From JANQOH01 sp965242575 (GTDB lineage: Bacteria > Pseudomonadota > Alphaproteobacteria > UBA7887), in assembly GCA_965242575.1 (NCBI GenBank), contig OZ251461.1, positions 186,001 through 250,000 on the forward strand: 64,000 nucleotides of DNA, written 5' to 3'. Below the pieces are notes generated by a model. It saw only the letters and a list, made by a program, of their open reading frames with translations. It was not told the origin of the DNA and made no database searches. Positions 49,108 to 58,286 of the stretch are shown here, piece by piece. The first letter of the stretch is position 1; every line of letters begins with the position of its first letter. The translations under genes and the position numbers were made by a program.

Positions 49108-51258
49108 GTTGTCTTTCCTTTCGTCGTCAGTTTGATCGCCGATGTTGACGTAGAAGCCTGCGCCGCGCGCCGCCATCGCGCACAGATCGGCGGGGGGCAT
49201 GAAGCGCACGCCGTGGATCTGCGCCAGACGGTCGCAGCCGGCGACGAAATCGTCAAGCCCCACCGTGTCGATCAACGACAGCGCGCCGCCGGTGTGCGCC
49301 GGGAAGCCCCATCCCAGGACCGAGCCCAGATCGCCGTCGGCGGCCGTCTCCAGCACGCTCTCCTCGAGGCAGCGGGCGGCCTCCAGCGACTGGACCCACA
49401 GCAGGCGGCGCTGGACGTCGGCTACGTCCGGCTGCGCGGCGGCCTTCGGGAAACGCTCGGCGAGGCCGGGCCACAGGCGTTTGCGGCCCTCTGCGGGGTA
49501 GTCGTAGAAGCCCTTGCCCGCCTTGCGCCCGCCGCGCCCCAATTGTCCGGCCATTTCCTCCAACACCTCCTCGCCCGGCGGCGCGGTCCAGGAATCGCCC
49601 AGGTCGCGCGCGGTCTGCGCCGAGACGGCGCGCATGAGATCGAGCGAGACCTCATCGGCCGCGGCGAGCGGGCCCACGGGCATTCCCGCCATGCGGCCGG
49701 CGTTCTCGATAAGCGCCGGGCCGGCGCCTTCCGCCAGCATGGCGAAGCCCTCGCGGACGTAGGTCGCGAAGACGCGGCTGGTGTAGAAGCCGCGGCCGTC
49801 ATTGACGACGATGGGCGTCTTGCCGAGCCGCCGCGCGAAGTCCATCGCCCGCGCCAGGGTGGAATCCGACGTCTCGCGGCCGCGGATAATCTCCGCCAGC
49901 CGCATGCGCTCGACCGGCGAGAAGAAGTGCAGGCCGATGAAATTGGCGGGCCGCGCGCTCGCCTCGGCGAGGCCGGAGATCGGCAGGGTCGAAGTGTTGG
50001 AGGCGAAGACCGCGTCCGCGGCGAGCGCGGCCTCGGCCCGCGCCGTCGCCTCGGCCTTGACCGCCCGGTTCTCGAACACCGCCTCGACGACCAATTCGCT
50101 CCCGGCCAGCGCGGCGGGGTCCGCCGCCGGCGCGATGCGCGCGAGGGCGGCGGCGCGCGCCTCTTCGGTCATCGCGCCGCGCGCAGCGAGGCGGGCCAGC
50201 GCGGCGGCGGCCCGCGCCTTGCCGCGCGCGGCCAGTTCCGGGCTCCGGTCGAGGAGCGCCACCTCGAGTCCGGCGAGCGCCGCGGCGGCGGCGATTCCCG
50301 CGCCCATCGCGCCGGCGCCGAGCACGCCGGCCTTGCGGAACTCCGCGCGCGGCGCGCCGGCGGGGCGGCGGGCGAGCCGGTCCGCCGCGCCGGCGTGGAC
50401 GTGCAGGGTGCGGATCTTGTTCCGCGCCGCCGCGCCGGTCGCGACCTCGGCCCAGCGCCGCGCGTCGGCGCGCAGCGCGGTGTCGATATCGACCTGCGAC
50501 CCCTCGTAAACGGCGGAGAGGATCGCCCGCGCGGCGGGGTCGTTCCCTCGCGTGCGCGCATGAACCGCGGCGTTGGCGGCGATCGTCGCATGGGCGGAGG
50601 CGCCCCACGGGCCGCCGCCGGGGATGGCGAAACCCCGCGAATCCCACGGCTGGCGGGCGTCCGGGTTCGCGGCCGCCCAGGCGCGGGCGGCGTCGAGCAG
50701 GCGTTCGGGCGCCACGACCTCATCGACCAGGCCGGCCTCGCGGGCGGCGCGGGGGGCGAGGCGCTTGCCCTCCAGCATGAGCGCCAATGCGGCGCTGCCG
50801 CCGACCGTGCGCACGAGGCGCTGCGCGCCGCCGGCGCCCGGCGGCAGGCCGAACGCCGGGTCGGCGAAGCCGAAGCGCGCGCCGGGCGAATCGGCGGCGA
50901 AGCGGCGATGGCACGCCAGCGCGATCTCCAGGCCGCCGCCGAGCGCCGAGCCGCCGAGCGCCGCTGCGAAGGGCTTGCCGCACGCCTCCATCCGCCGCGT
51001 GAGCGCGGCGAGCCGCGCGGCATGCGCGAACGCCGCGCGCGCGTCCGCGATCTCCAATATCGAATCGAGGGCGAAGCCGGAGAGGAAGTCCGCCCCGCGC
51101 GAGGCGAGGACGACGCCGTGCGCCGTCGCCGTTTCGACCGCCTCGGCGACGGCCTCCGCGAAGGCGTCCAGCCATTCGGAATCGATGACGGCCGCGCCGC
51201 CGGGCGCGCCCCAGGAGACGACGGCGACGCCGTCGGAGCCCGTCTCCAGTTCGACCAT
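48607..51258 (-). CDS. Multifunctional enoyl-CoA hydratase/3-hydroxyacyl-CoA dehydrogenase fused to an unknown C-terminal module
   Basis: 883 residues from ATG 51258. Residues 1 to about 717 are a FadB/FadJ-type protein: a hydratase domain, with SALGGGLEIALACHRRF as the oxyanion segment, then an NAD-binding dehydrogenase (GVLGAGAMGAGIAAAAAL, NTSTLPISGL, GLHFFSPVERM, FYTSRVFATYVREG). Relatives end at about AARGAGFY; here the frame runs on through IGDQTDDERKDN into a 166-residue segment with its own ATG at 49107 and ribosome site (AAAGGAAAG). That segment has lower GC than the rest. It is the third gene of the acyl-CoA dehydrogenase-thiolase-hydratase operon. Confidence 0.88.
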   Translation of the reverse strand: MVELETGSDGVAVVSWGAPGGAAVIDSEWLDAFAEAVAEAVETATAHGVVLASRGADFLSGFALDSILEIADARAAFAHAARLAALTRRMEACGKPFAAALGGSALGGGLEIALACHRRFAADSPGARFGFADPAFGLPPGAGGAQRLVRTVGGSAALALMLEGKRLAPRAAREAGLVDEVVAPERLLDAARAWAAANPDARQPWDSRGFAIPGGGPWGASAHATIAANAAVHARTRGNDPAARAILSAVYEGSQVDIDTALRADARRWAEVATGAAARNKIRTLHVHAGAADRLARRPAGAPRAEFRKAGVLGAGAMGAGIAAAAALAGLEVALLDRSPELAARGKARAAAALARLAARGAMTEEARAAALARIAPAADPAALAGSELVVEAVFENRAVKAEATARAEAALAADAVFASNTSTLPISGLAEASARPANFIGLHFFSPVERMRLAEIIRGRETSDSTLARAMDFARRLGKTPIVVNDGRGFYTSRVFATYVREGFAMLAEGAGPALIENAGRMAGMPVGPLAAADEVSLDLMRAVSAQTARDLGDSWTAPPGEEVLEEMAGQLGRGGRKAGKGFYDYPAEGRKRLWPGLAERFPKAAAQPDVADVQRRLLWVQSLEAARCLEESVLETAADGDLGSVLGWGFPAHTGGALSLIDTVGLDDFVAGCDRLAQIHGVRFMPPADLCAMAARGAGFYVNIGDQTDDERKDNMARRQTLQGGKGLAPRNGRARVSKLGVFKFIVDGETVTVPADAPLAEPVEWYDGLFKCGRSGEGVRAPKMRASYELAPGATLAELVDAATRELRIIAQGEGRTLRDTNPEEFAKAQDAHWICGHDFATQHFKRPVLTPEQQLRQVLARFQPAEREAALAAIRATKT

Positions 51259-51284
51259 GCGCCGGGCGCCCCGCCGGTTCGGAG

Positions 51285-52489
<1,205 letters not shown>

Positions 52490-52493
<4 letters not shown>

Positions 52494-53656
52494 CGCTCCG
52501 CTCCCTCTCCGGCGCGGTCGAACAGCGACCGCGCGACGATCTCCTTCATGATTTCGCTGGCGCCGCCGTAGATGCGCCCGACCCGCGCGTCGGCCCAGGC
52601 GCGGGCCACCGGATATTCCCACATGTAGCCGTAACCGCCATGCAGTTGCACGCAGGCGTCGACGACGCGGCAATGCATTTCGGTGCAGTGCAGTTTGGCC
52701 ATCGCCGCCGTCGCGGCGTCGAGGCCGCCGTCCAGATGCAGCGCCAGGCAGCGGTCGACGAAGGCGCGGGCGGCGGCGGTCTCCGTCTTCGCCTCGGCCA
52801 GCGCGAAGCGGGTGTTCTGGAACTCGGCGAGCGCCTTGCCGAACGCCCGGCGCTGGGCGGTGTAATCGACGGTCCATTCGACCGCCGCCTCGGCGGCCGC
52901 GACCGCGCCGAGGGCGATGACGAGGCGCTCCTGCGGCAGCTCGCTCATGAGGTGGGCGAAGCCGCGGTTCTCCTCGCCGAGCAGGTTGGTGCGCGGCACG
53001 CGGACGCCGTCGAAGGCGAGCTCCGACGTGTCCTGCGCCCTGAGGCCCACCTTCTCGAGGTTGCGCCCGCGCGAGAACCCCTCGCGGTCCGCCTCGACGA
53101 GCACGAGGCTGGTCCCGTGCGCGCCGCCGGCGGGGTCGGTCCTGGCGACGACGACGATCAGGTCGGCGGACTGGCCGTTGGTGATGAAGGTCTTGCGCCC
53201 GTCGACGACGAGGTGGTTGCCGTCGGCGCGCGCGGTCGTGCGGATACCCTGCAGGTCGCTGCCGGCGCCGGGTTCGGTCATGGCGACGGCGGCGATGGCC
53301 GCGCCGGAGGCGAGCCTGGGCAGCCATTCGCGCTTCTGGTCCTCGGAGCCGTAGCGGAGGATGTAGGGCGCGACGATGTCGGAATGGACCGAGAAGCCGG
53401 GTCCGGTGGCGCCGGCGCGGGCCAGCTCCTCGATGACGACGGCGGAGAAGCCGAAATCGCCGCCGGGGCCGCCGTATTCCTCCGGCGTCTCGCAGCACAG
53501 CAGCCCTGCGGCGCCCGCCTTCTCCCACGCCTCGCGGGGCACGACTCCGGCGCGCTCCCACTCGCCGTGGTTCGGGGCGATCTCGCGGGCGACGAAGCGG
53601 CGCACCTGGTCGCGGAACGCCTCGTGCTCGGCGGTGTAGGGGGAGGCGGCGGTCAT
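52490..53656 (-). CDS. Acyl-CoA dehydrogenase
   Basis: 388 residues. FAD-binding motifs MTEPGAGSDLQGI and WKxx-type middle, the dimer segment QRRAFGKALAEFQNTRF, and QLHGGYGYMWEYPVAR with GGASEIMKEIVARSLF at the end are typical of short- to long-chain acyl-CoA dehydrogenases. The Glu base is near the YGGASE segment. It opens the minus-strand beta-oxidation operon. Confidence 0.94.
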
Positions 53657-53722
53657 GGCGGTCGCTTCCGGCGCTGTGCAGGGGCGGCCAGCATACGGGC
53701 GACGCGGCCGCCGTGCGAACGC

Positions 53723-54514
53723 CTAGCGCCGCACCGCCGGAGCCTCTATCGGCAGCCCGTTCCCGCGCCGGGCGACGTAGAGTTGCAGCGCGTTGTAGTC
53801 GGGATGGTCGAGGGGGAGCGGCTCGGCGCGCGCCTGTTCGTTGCAGAACTGGAAGCGGCGGTGGACTCCGACCGTCCGGCCCCACCGCAGCATGTAGGCC
53901 GGGAAGCCGGCGATGTGCCCCTGGCTGATGTGCTCGGCGCGCAGGTAGCGGCCCGGCAACGCGTCGTGGCACATGGCGCAGGCGAGGTCCATCTGGCCGA
54001 TCCGGCGATGGTAGAGCGCCCGCCCGCGCGTGAAATAGGGCAGGGCGGGGCCGTCCGCCGCCGCGCGCATGGGCAGCCCCGCCGATTGCGCCATCGCGAA
54101 AGCCTCCAGGTCCAGGCGCGCCTGGCTTCCGGGCGGCAGCGGCTCCGCGCCCATATGCGCGCGGCGGCAGAGGTTTATGCGCTGGCCGAGATTGACCAGG
54201 GTCCCGGCGCGGGGGTCCACCTTGGGGTAGGTCGCGCCGACGCCGCGCATCGATTCGGAGGCCGCGCCGTGGCAGGCGGCGCAGGACCGGCCGGCGCGCC
54301 CGGCCGGCTCGGACCATGCGGCCGCGCCGCGCTCCACCGCGAGCAGGCCGGGATTGGCGAAGGGGTCGTCCTGGATCGCCCGGGTCTCCGGCTTCGCGAA
54401 CCAGTAGCCGGAGACGAGGCCGTCGGCGCGCCTCGGCGCCTCCGGCGGCGGGTCGGCGCGCGCCGCGGCGGCGGCGAGCAGGACGGCGAGCGCCAGGCGG
54501 AGGAGCGCGGCCAC
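53723..54514 (-). CDS. soxA: SoxA, dihaem cytochrome of the thiosulfate-oxidising complex
   Basis: 263 residues with a signal peptide (to about 20). Two haem sites, CAACH at 78-82 and CAMCH at 179-183, and the catalytic cysteine persulfide-type Cys at 224 (RRFQFCNEQ). SoxA with SoxX links thiosulfate to the SoxY carrier in the periplasm. It follows soxXYZ on the same strand; soxB, the usual next gene, is absent and replaced by the beta-oxidation operon. Confidence 0.95.
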   Translation of the reverse strand: MAALLRLALAVLLAAAAARADPPPEAPRRADGLVSGYWFAKPETRAIQDDPFANPGLLAVERGAAAWSEPAGRAGRSCAACHGAASESMRGVGATYPKVDPRAGTLVNLGQRINLCRRAHMGAEPLPPGSQARLDLEAFAMAQSAGLPMRAAADGPALPYFTRGRALYHRRIGQMDLACAMCHDALPGRYLRAEHISQGHIAGFPAYMLRWGRTVGVHRRFQFCNEQARAEPLPLDHPDYNALQLYVARRGNGLPIEAPAVRR

Positions 54515-54524
54515 GGCGGGCCGG

Positions 54525-54896
54525 TCAGCCCTCGCCGGCCCCGCCCGGGTCCGCCGGACCGCCGACCACCTCCATATGGGCGCTGGCGGTCGTCGTCGCG
54601 TTGTAGTCGTCGGTCCACGTCACCTCGACGACGCCCGACTCCTCGGCCTCGATCCGGAACGCCAGATACGGGTTCGGGGAGACGCCGGAATACCAGTCGG
54701 CCCAGAACACCAGCCGGCCGTTCACCCGGCATTCGACCTTGTTGAGGATGAAGCGCGGATAGACGACCAGGCTCTTCGGGTCGAAGCGGACTCCGGGCTC
54801 CATCTCGTGTTCGGCGAGGGTCTTCACGGTGACGATCTCGCCGTAACGCGCGGTTTCCGGGACCTTGAGGCGGCGCAGCCGGTTCCTCCTCGCCAT
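54525..54896 (-). CDS. soxZ: SoxZ, partner of the SoxY carrier
   Basis: 123 residues from ATG 54896 (MARRNRLRRLKVPETARYGEIV). The immunoglobulin-like fold with HEMEPGVRFD and WADWYSGVSPNPYLAF is the SoxZ pattern. A C-terminal tail of about 20 residues (GGPADPGGAGEG) is longer than usual. The gene starts 11 bases after soxY. It forms the SoxYZ heterodimer that holds the sulfur substrate. Confidence 0.93.
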   Translation of the reverse strand: MARRNRLRRLKVPETARYGEIVTVKTLAEHEMEPGVRFDPKSLVVYPRFILNKVECRVNGRLVFWADWYSGVSPNPYLAFRIEAEESGVVEVTWTDDYNATTTASAHMEVVGGPADPGGAGEG

Positions 54897-54907
54897 GCGC
54901 GCCGCCG

Positions 54908-55441
54908 TCAGCTGCAGGCGCCCAGGGTCACGTTGACCAGGCGTTCGGCCACGCCCACCGATCCGTCGGCCATCTCGGCGATGAAGACGAGCTCCGAGGT
55001 CGCGCGCATCCGCACCCGGCACGACACTTCCGCCGCGCCGCAGGACGGCGTGAAGTGGTATTTCGCGATCTCCGGGAACGGGTTCTCCAGCGCGACGATG
55101 TGGACCGTCTCCGGGTAGTCGCGGCCCGCCATGGCGCAGTTCACCTTGAACGTCACCGGCACCACGTTGCCGTTCTCGGCGATGTCGGGGGCGATGGCCT
55201 CGATCAGGCCGGGGCGCGGTTCGCGACTCTTGAGGATGTTGCGGACGATGCGCTCGGCCTCGGCGCGGTCCGGCTCCACCCGGAAGGTCTGGCGGAAGGT
55301 CTGGAAGCGGTCGCGGAACGGGTTGCCCGAGAAATTGTGCGCGTCGGCGGCGAAGGCGCGCGACGCGGCGAGCGCCAGCCCGGCGGCGGCGAGTCCCGCC
55401 GCCGCGCGCCGCCGGTCCGGGGAGAAGGGAGCGCGCGCCAT
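54908..55441 (-). CDS. soxY: SoxY, sulfur carrier with an unusual C-terminus
   Basis: 177 residues with a twin-Arg-type signal (DRRRAAAGLAAAGLALAA). The fold part has the usual SoxY segments (PEIAKYHFTPSCGAAEVS, RMRATSELVF). SoxY normally ends with the swinging-arm motif GGCGG, whose Cys carries thiosulfate. Here the protein ends VTLGACS, so the Cys (176) is next to last with Ala before it and a single Ser after it. The reading frame is intact and the stop is clear in the DNA. Confidence 0.92.
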   Translation of the reverse strand: MARAPFSPDRRRAAAGLAAAGLALAASRAFAADAHNFSGNPFRDRFQTFRQTFRVEPDRAEAERIVRNILKSREPRPGLIEAIAPDIAENGNVVPVTFKVNCAMAGRDYPETVHIVALENPFPEIAKYHFTPSCGAAEVSCRVRMRATSELVFIAEMADGSVGVAERLVNVTLGACS

Positions 55442-55450
55442 TCCCGCAAT

Positions 55451-55939
55451 CTAGCGCGGCGGCGGCGCGCCGTCATCCGTGTCGTCATCCGTATCGTCCT
55501 TCAGCGTCGCCAGCCAGGCGACCAGGTCCTCGATCCGCGCGGCGTCGAGAATCGGCCGTCCGGCGAAGGCGCGGGCGACGCGCTCCAGGCCTTCGAGCTT
55601 GTAGTAGGACGGCATGATCGTGGTCTCGTCGATTCGCTTCGGGTCGACGATTCGCAGGCGCAGTTCGCCCGGCGAGAGGCGGCTGCCGACGCCCCGCAGG
55701 TCGGGGCCGAGGTCGCCGTGGAACTGCTCTTCCGGGATCGGCGCGGGGTGGCAGGCGAGGCAATTGCCGTCGCGCCCGGCCGCGACGGCGCGCCCCCGCG
55801 CCGGATCGCCGGGCGCGCCCGTCAGCGAGTCCTCTATCGCGCCGCCGCGCACGGCGTATGGGGCGAGCGCCTCCCCCGCGCCGGCGGGGAGCGCCCAGGC
55901 GAGCGCAAACGCCGCGGCCCGCGCGGAGAACCGGATCAT
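55451..55939 (-). CDS. soxX: SoxX, monohaem cytochrome of the thiosulfate-oxidising complex
   Basis: 162 residues from ATG 55939 with a signal peptide. Haem site CLACH at 60-64 and Met ligand at 109 (TIMPSYYK) agree with SoxX. It heads the soxX-Y-Z-A minus-strand operon, 9 bases before soxY. The tail TDDDTDDGAPPPR is encoded by a short direct repeat (55483-55500). Confidence 0.93.
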   Translation of the reverse strand: MIRFSARAAAFALAWALPAGAGEALAPYAVRGGAIEDSLTGAPGDPARGRAVAAGRDGNCLACHPAPIPEEQFHGDLGPDLRGVGSRLSPGELRLRIVDPKRIDETTIMPSYYKLEGLERVARAFAGRPILDAARIEDLVAWLATLKDDTDDDTDDGAPPPR

Positions 55940-55987
55940 GGACGGCACAATGCCGCGCGGCGGCGCGGCATGGCAATCGGGGCGCGC

Positions 55988-56016
55988 TTGACCGGCCCGG
56001 CGCGCGCGCCTACCAT
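55988..56016 (+). promoter_or_regulatory. Candidate promoter of the first small membrane protein
   Basis: TTGACC (55988-55993), 17 bases, TACCAT (56011-56016). ATG 56024 begins 7 bases after the -10, so the mRNA would be leaderless. Confidence 0.45.
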
Positions 56017-56023
56017 GCCGAGC

Positions 56024-56269
56024 ATGGGAAACGGCGTTGCATTCGACGCGCTGGCGGCCGTCGAGACGCTCACGGGCGCCGGCTTCGACGAAGCGAAGGC
56101 CAAGGCCATCGTCGCGACGATGCGCCAAGCCGAGGGCGGACTCGCGACCAAGGCGGACATCGCCGAGCTCAAGGCCGACATGCTCAAGGTCGCCATCGGT
56201 ATCGCCGTCGCCATCGTCGTCGCCAACGCCGCGCTCACCATCGCCTTGTTCAAGCTGTTCGGCGCCTGA
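56024..56269 (+). CDS. Small coiled-coil membrane protein, copy 1 (DUF1640/CCDC90-like)
   Basis: 81 residues from ATG 56024. An N-terminal helix with FDALAAVETLTGAGFDEAKAKAIV, the ATKADIAELK segment (start of a short coiled coil) and a C-terminal membrane helix ending LFKLFGA. This is the pattern of the bacterial DUF1640/CCDC90-like small proteins, whose mitochondrial relatives regulate the calcium uniporter; bacterial function is unknown. Copies 2 and 3 and a fragment are at 62842-63574. It precedes the cytochrome gene by 52 bases. Confidence 0.75.
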   Translation: MGNGVAFDALAAVETLTGAGFDEAKAKAIVATMRQAEGGLATKADIAELKADMLKVAIGIAVAIVVANAALTIALFKLFGA

Positions 56270-56321
56270 CGGCGGGCCGCACGTCTATCGTTCCGCGGCG
56301 ATGATGGCGAGGGGAGTGGAC

Positions 56322-56888
56322 ATGCGCACGCGGCTCGGTTTCATCTGCGCGGCCGCCCTGCTTCTGGCCTGCGCCGGGGGGGCGGTCGCGGACGAAGGCC
56401 TCCGCCTGTCGCGGAGTTGCGCCGGCTGCCACGGGACCGACGGCGCGTCGCCGGGCGCAACGATCCCCGTCATCGGCGGACTCGACGCCGCATACCTGGC
56501 GCGGAGCATGCGCGCCTACCGCTCCGGCGCGCGCGAGTCCTACGCCATGCAGATCGTCGCCTCCGGCTACGACGACGCGGGAATCGACGCCATCGCCGAA
56601 TGGTTCGCCTCCCGCCCGTGGCGCGCGACGCCGGTCGCCAACGACGCGGCGCTGGCGGCGGCGGGCGCCGAACTGGCGGCCGCGAGATGCGCGGCGTGCC
56701 ACGGCGCCGGCGGCCGGGGGACGGAGCTCGCGCCCCGCCTTGCCGGCCAGCCGGCGGAGTATCTCGCCCGCGCGGCGCGGAGCTACCTGTCCGGCGCGCG
56801 CGCCGACGCCGTGGCGGCCGAGGGCCTCGCCGGACTCTCCGACGCGGAGCTCGCCGCCGCCGCGCATTTCTACGCCGGGCTGCGCTGA
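56322..56888 (+). CDS. Dihaem cytochrome c, partner of the FccB-like flavoprotein
   Basis: 188 residues from ATG 56322 (AGGGGAG ribosome site) with a signal peptide. Two cytochrome c4-like halves, with haem sites CAGCH at 33-37 and CAACH at 123-127. It lies 22 bases upstream of the flavoprotein gene, the arrangement of flavocytochrome c sulfide dehydrogenase (fccA-fccB) or soxE-soxF, in which the cytochrome accepts electrons from the FAD subunit. Confidence 0.9.
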   Translation: MRTRLGFICAAALLLACAGGAVADEGLRLSRSCAGCHGTDGASPGATIPVIGGLDAAYLARSMRAYRSGARESYAMQIVASGYDDAGIDAIAEWFASRPWRATPVANDAALAAAGAELAAARCAACHGAGGRGTELAPRLAGQPAEYLARAARSYLSGARADAVAAEGLAGLSDAELAAAAHFYAGLR

Positions 56889-56910
56889 CGCGGCGAAAGG
56901 AGCGGTGGCT

Positions 56911-58188
56911 ATGAGAACGCGACGCGAGTTCATCGCCTCCGGCGCCGCGGCCATCGGCGCCGCGGCGCTGCCGGCCCCGGCGCTCGCCCAGGGCGAGGTC
57001 ATGCCGGCGGGCGGCAGGAGGGCGGTCGTCGTCGGCGGCGGCTGGGGCGGCTGCACGGCGGCGAAATACATCCGCCTCGAGGACCCCGCCATCGAGGTCG
57101 TGCTGGTGGAGCCGGAGGCCGCGTTCCGCTCTTGCCCCCTCAGCAATTGGGTCGTCGCCGGCCTCGGGGAGATGCGCGACCTGACCTTCGGTTACGACGC
57201 CCTCGCGCGCCGTCACGGCGTGAAGGTCCTCCGCGGCCGGGCGGTCGGCGTGGACGCCGCGGCGCGCGAGGTGGCGCTGGAGGAGGGCGGGCTCCTGCGC
57301 TACGACCGGCTGGTCCTCTCGCCGGGAGTAACGCTGCGGCGGGGCGACATCGACGGCCTGGAGGACGCGCCGGCGGACGCCTTCCCGGCCGCGTGGCGGG
57401 CGGGGCCGGAGACCGAATCGCTGCGCGCGCAAATCGCCGCGATGCGGCCGGGCGGAACGGTCGCGGTGGCGATCCCGCTCTCGCCCTACCGCTGCCCGCC
57501 CGGACCCTACGAGCGGGTTTCGCTGATCGCCGACTACCTCCGGCGCAACGACCCGGCGGCGAAGGTCGTCGTCTTCGACGCCAACGCGAAGATCGTCTCC
57601 AAGGGCGCATTGTTCGCCGAGGCGTGGGAGGCGCTTTACGGCGGGATCATCGAATACCGCCCGGACAGCGCCGTCGTCGCGGTCGACCCGTCTACCGGCG
57701 CGGTCCGGACCGATTTCGACGAACTGCGCGCCGACGTGGCCAACGTCATTCCGCCGCAGGAGGCGGGCCGGCTGGCGTTCGATTCCGGGCTGGTCCCGGA
57801 GGGGCGCCGCTGGGCGCCGGTCGATCCGTGGGACTTCTCCTCCACCCTGGCGCCGGACGTCCACATCATCGGCGATTCGACCGATGGCTCCGCCGTCGGC
57901 AAGGTCCCGAAATCGGGCTACGTCGCCAATTCCATGGGCAAGGTCGCCGCCGCCGCCGTCGTCGCGGCGTTGAACGGGCGCGAGGCGCCGCGCCCCAGCA
58001 TGGCGAACACCTGCTACAGCCTGGTGAGCGCCGAGGAGGGGATCTCGGTGACGGCGATCTACGATTACGACGACGAGTCCGGGAAGATCGCGGCGACGGC
58101 GAGCGGGCTGTCCCCGGCGCGGAGCCGCGCGATCAAGCGCCACAACGAGGACTGGGCGCGGGCGATCTGGAGCGACATGCTCGCCTGA
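56911..58188 (+). CDS. fccB: FAD subunit of flavocytochrome c sulfide dehydrogenase (FccB/SoxF)
   Basis: 425 residues with a Tat signal (RTRREFIASGAAAIG). The FAD motif VVVGGGWGG, the redox Cys pair at 75 (RSCPLSNW) and 195 (SPYRCPPGPYE), VHIIGDSTD and the C-terminal SVTAIYDYDDESGKI-type dimer part agree with FccB. It oxidises sulfide or polysulfide in the periplasm and passes electrons to the dihaem cytochrome before it. Together with soxXYZA on the other strand this makes a sulfur-oxidation island without soxB or soxCD in the window. Confidence 0.94.
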   Translation: MRTRREFIASGAAAIGAAALPAPALAQGEVMPAGGRRAVVVGGGWGGCTAAKYIRLEDPAIEVVLVEPEAAFRSCPLSNWVVAGLGEMRDLTFGYDALARRHGVKVLRGRAVGVDAAAREVALEEGGLLRYDRLVLSPGVTLRRGDIDGLEDAPADAFPAAWRAGPETESLRAQIAAMRPGGTVAVAIPLSPYRCPPGPYERVSLIADYLRRNDPAAKVVVFDANAKIVSKGALFAEAWEALYGGIIEYRPDSAVVAVDPSTGAVRTDFDELRADVANVIPPQEAGRLAFDSGLVPEGRRWAPVDPWDFSSTLAPDVHIIGDSTDGSAVGKVPKSGYVANSMGKVAAAAVVAALNGREAPRPSMANTCYSLVSAEEGISVTAIYDYDDESGKIAATASGLSPARSRAIKRHNEDWARAIWSDMLA

Positions 58189-58228
58189 CGGGGGAGGCGG
58201 CGTTCGGGCGCGCCGGCCGGCCGCCGCA

Positions 58229-58257
58229 TTGAACCGCCGGCGCCGCGCGGCTAGGGT
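58229..58257 (+). promoter_or_regulatory. Candidate promoter of dxs
   Basis: TTGAAC (58229-58234), 17 bases, TAGGGT (58252-58257), 30 bases before ATG 58287. Confidence 0.45.
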
Positions 58258-58286
58258 GCGGGCTCGAGCCGCGCGCGGGCGCGCCA

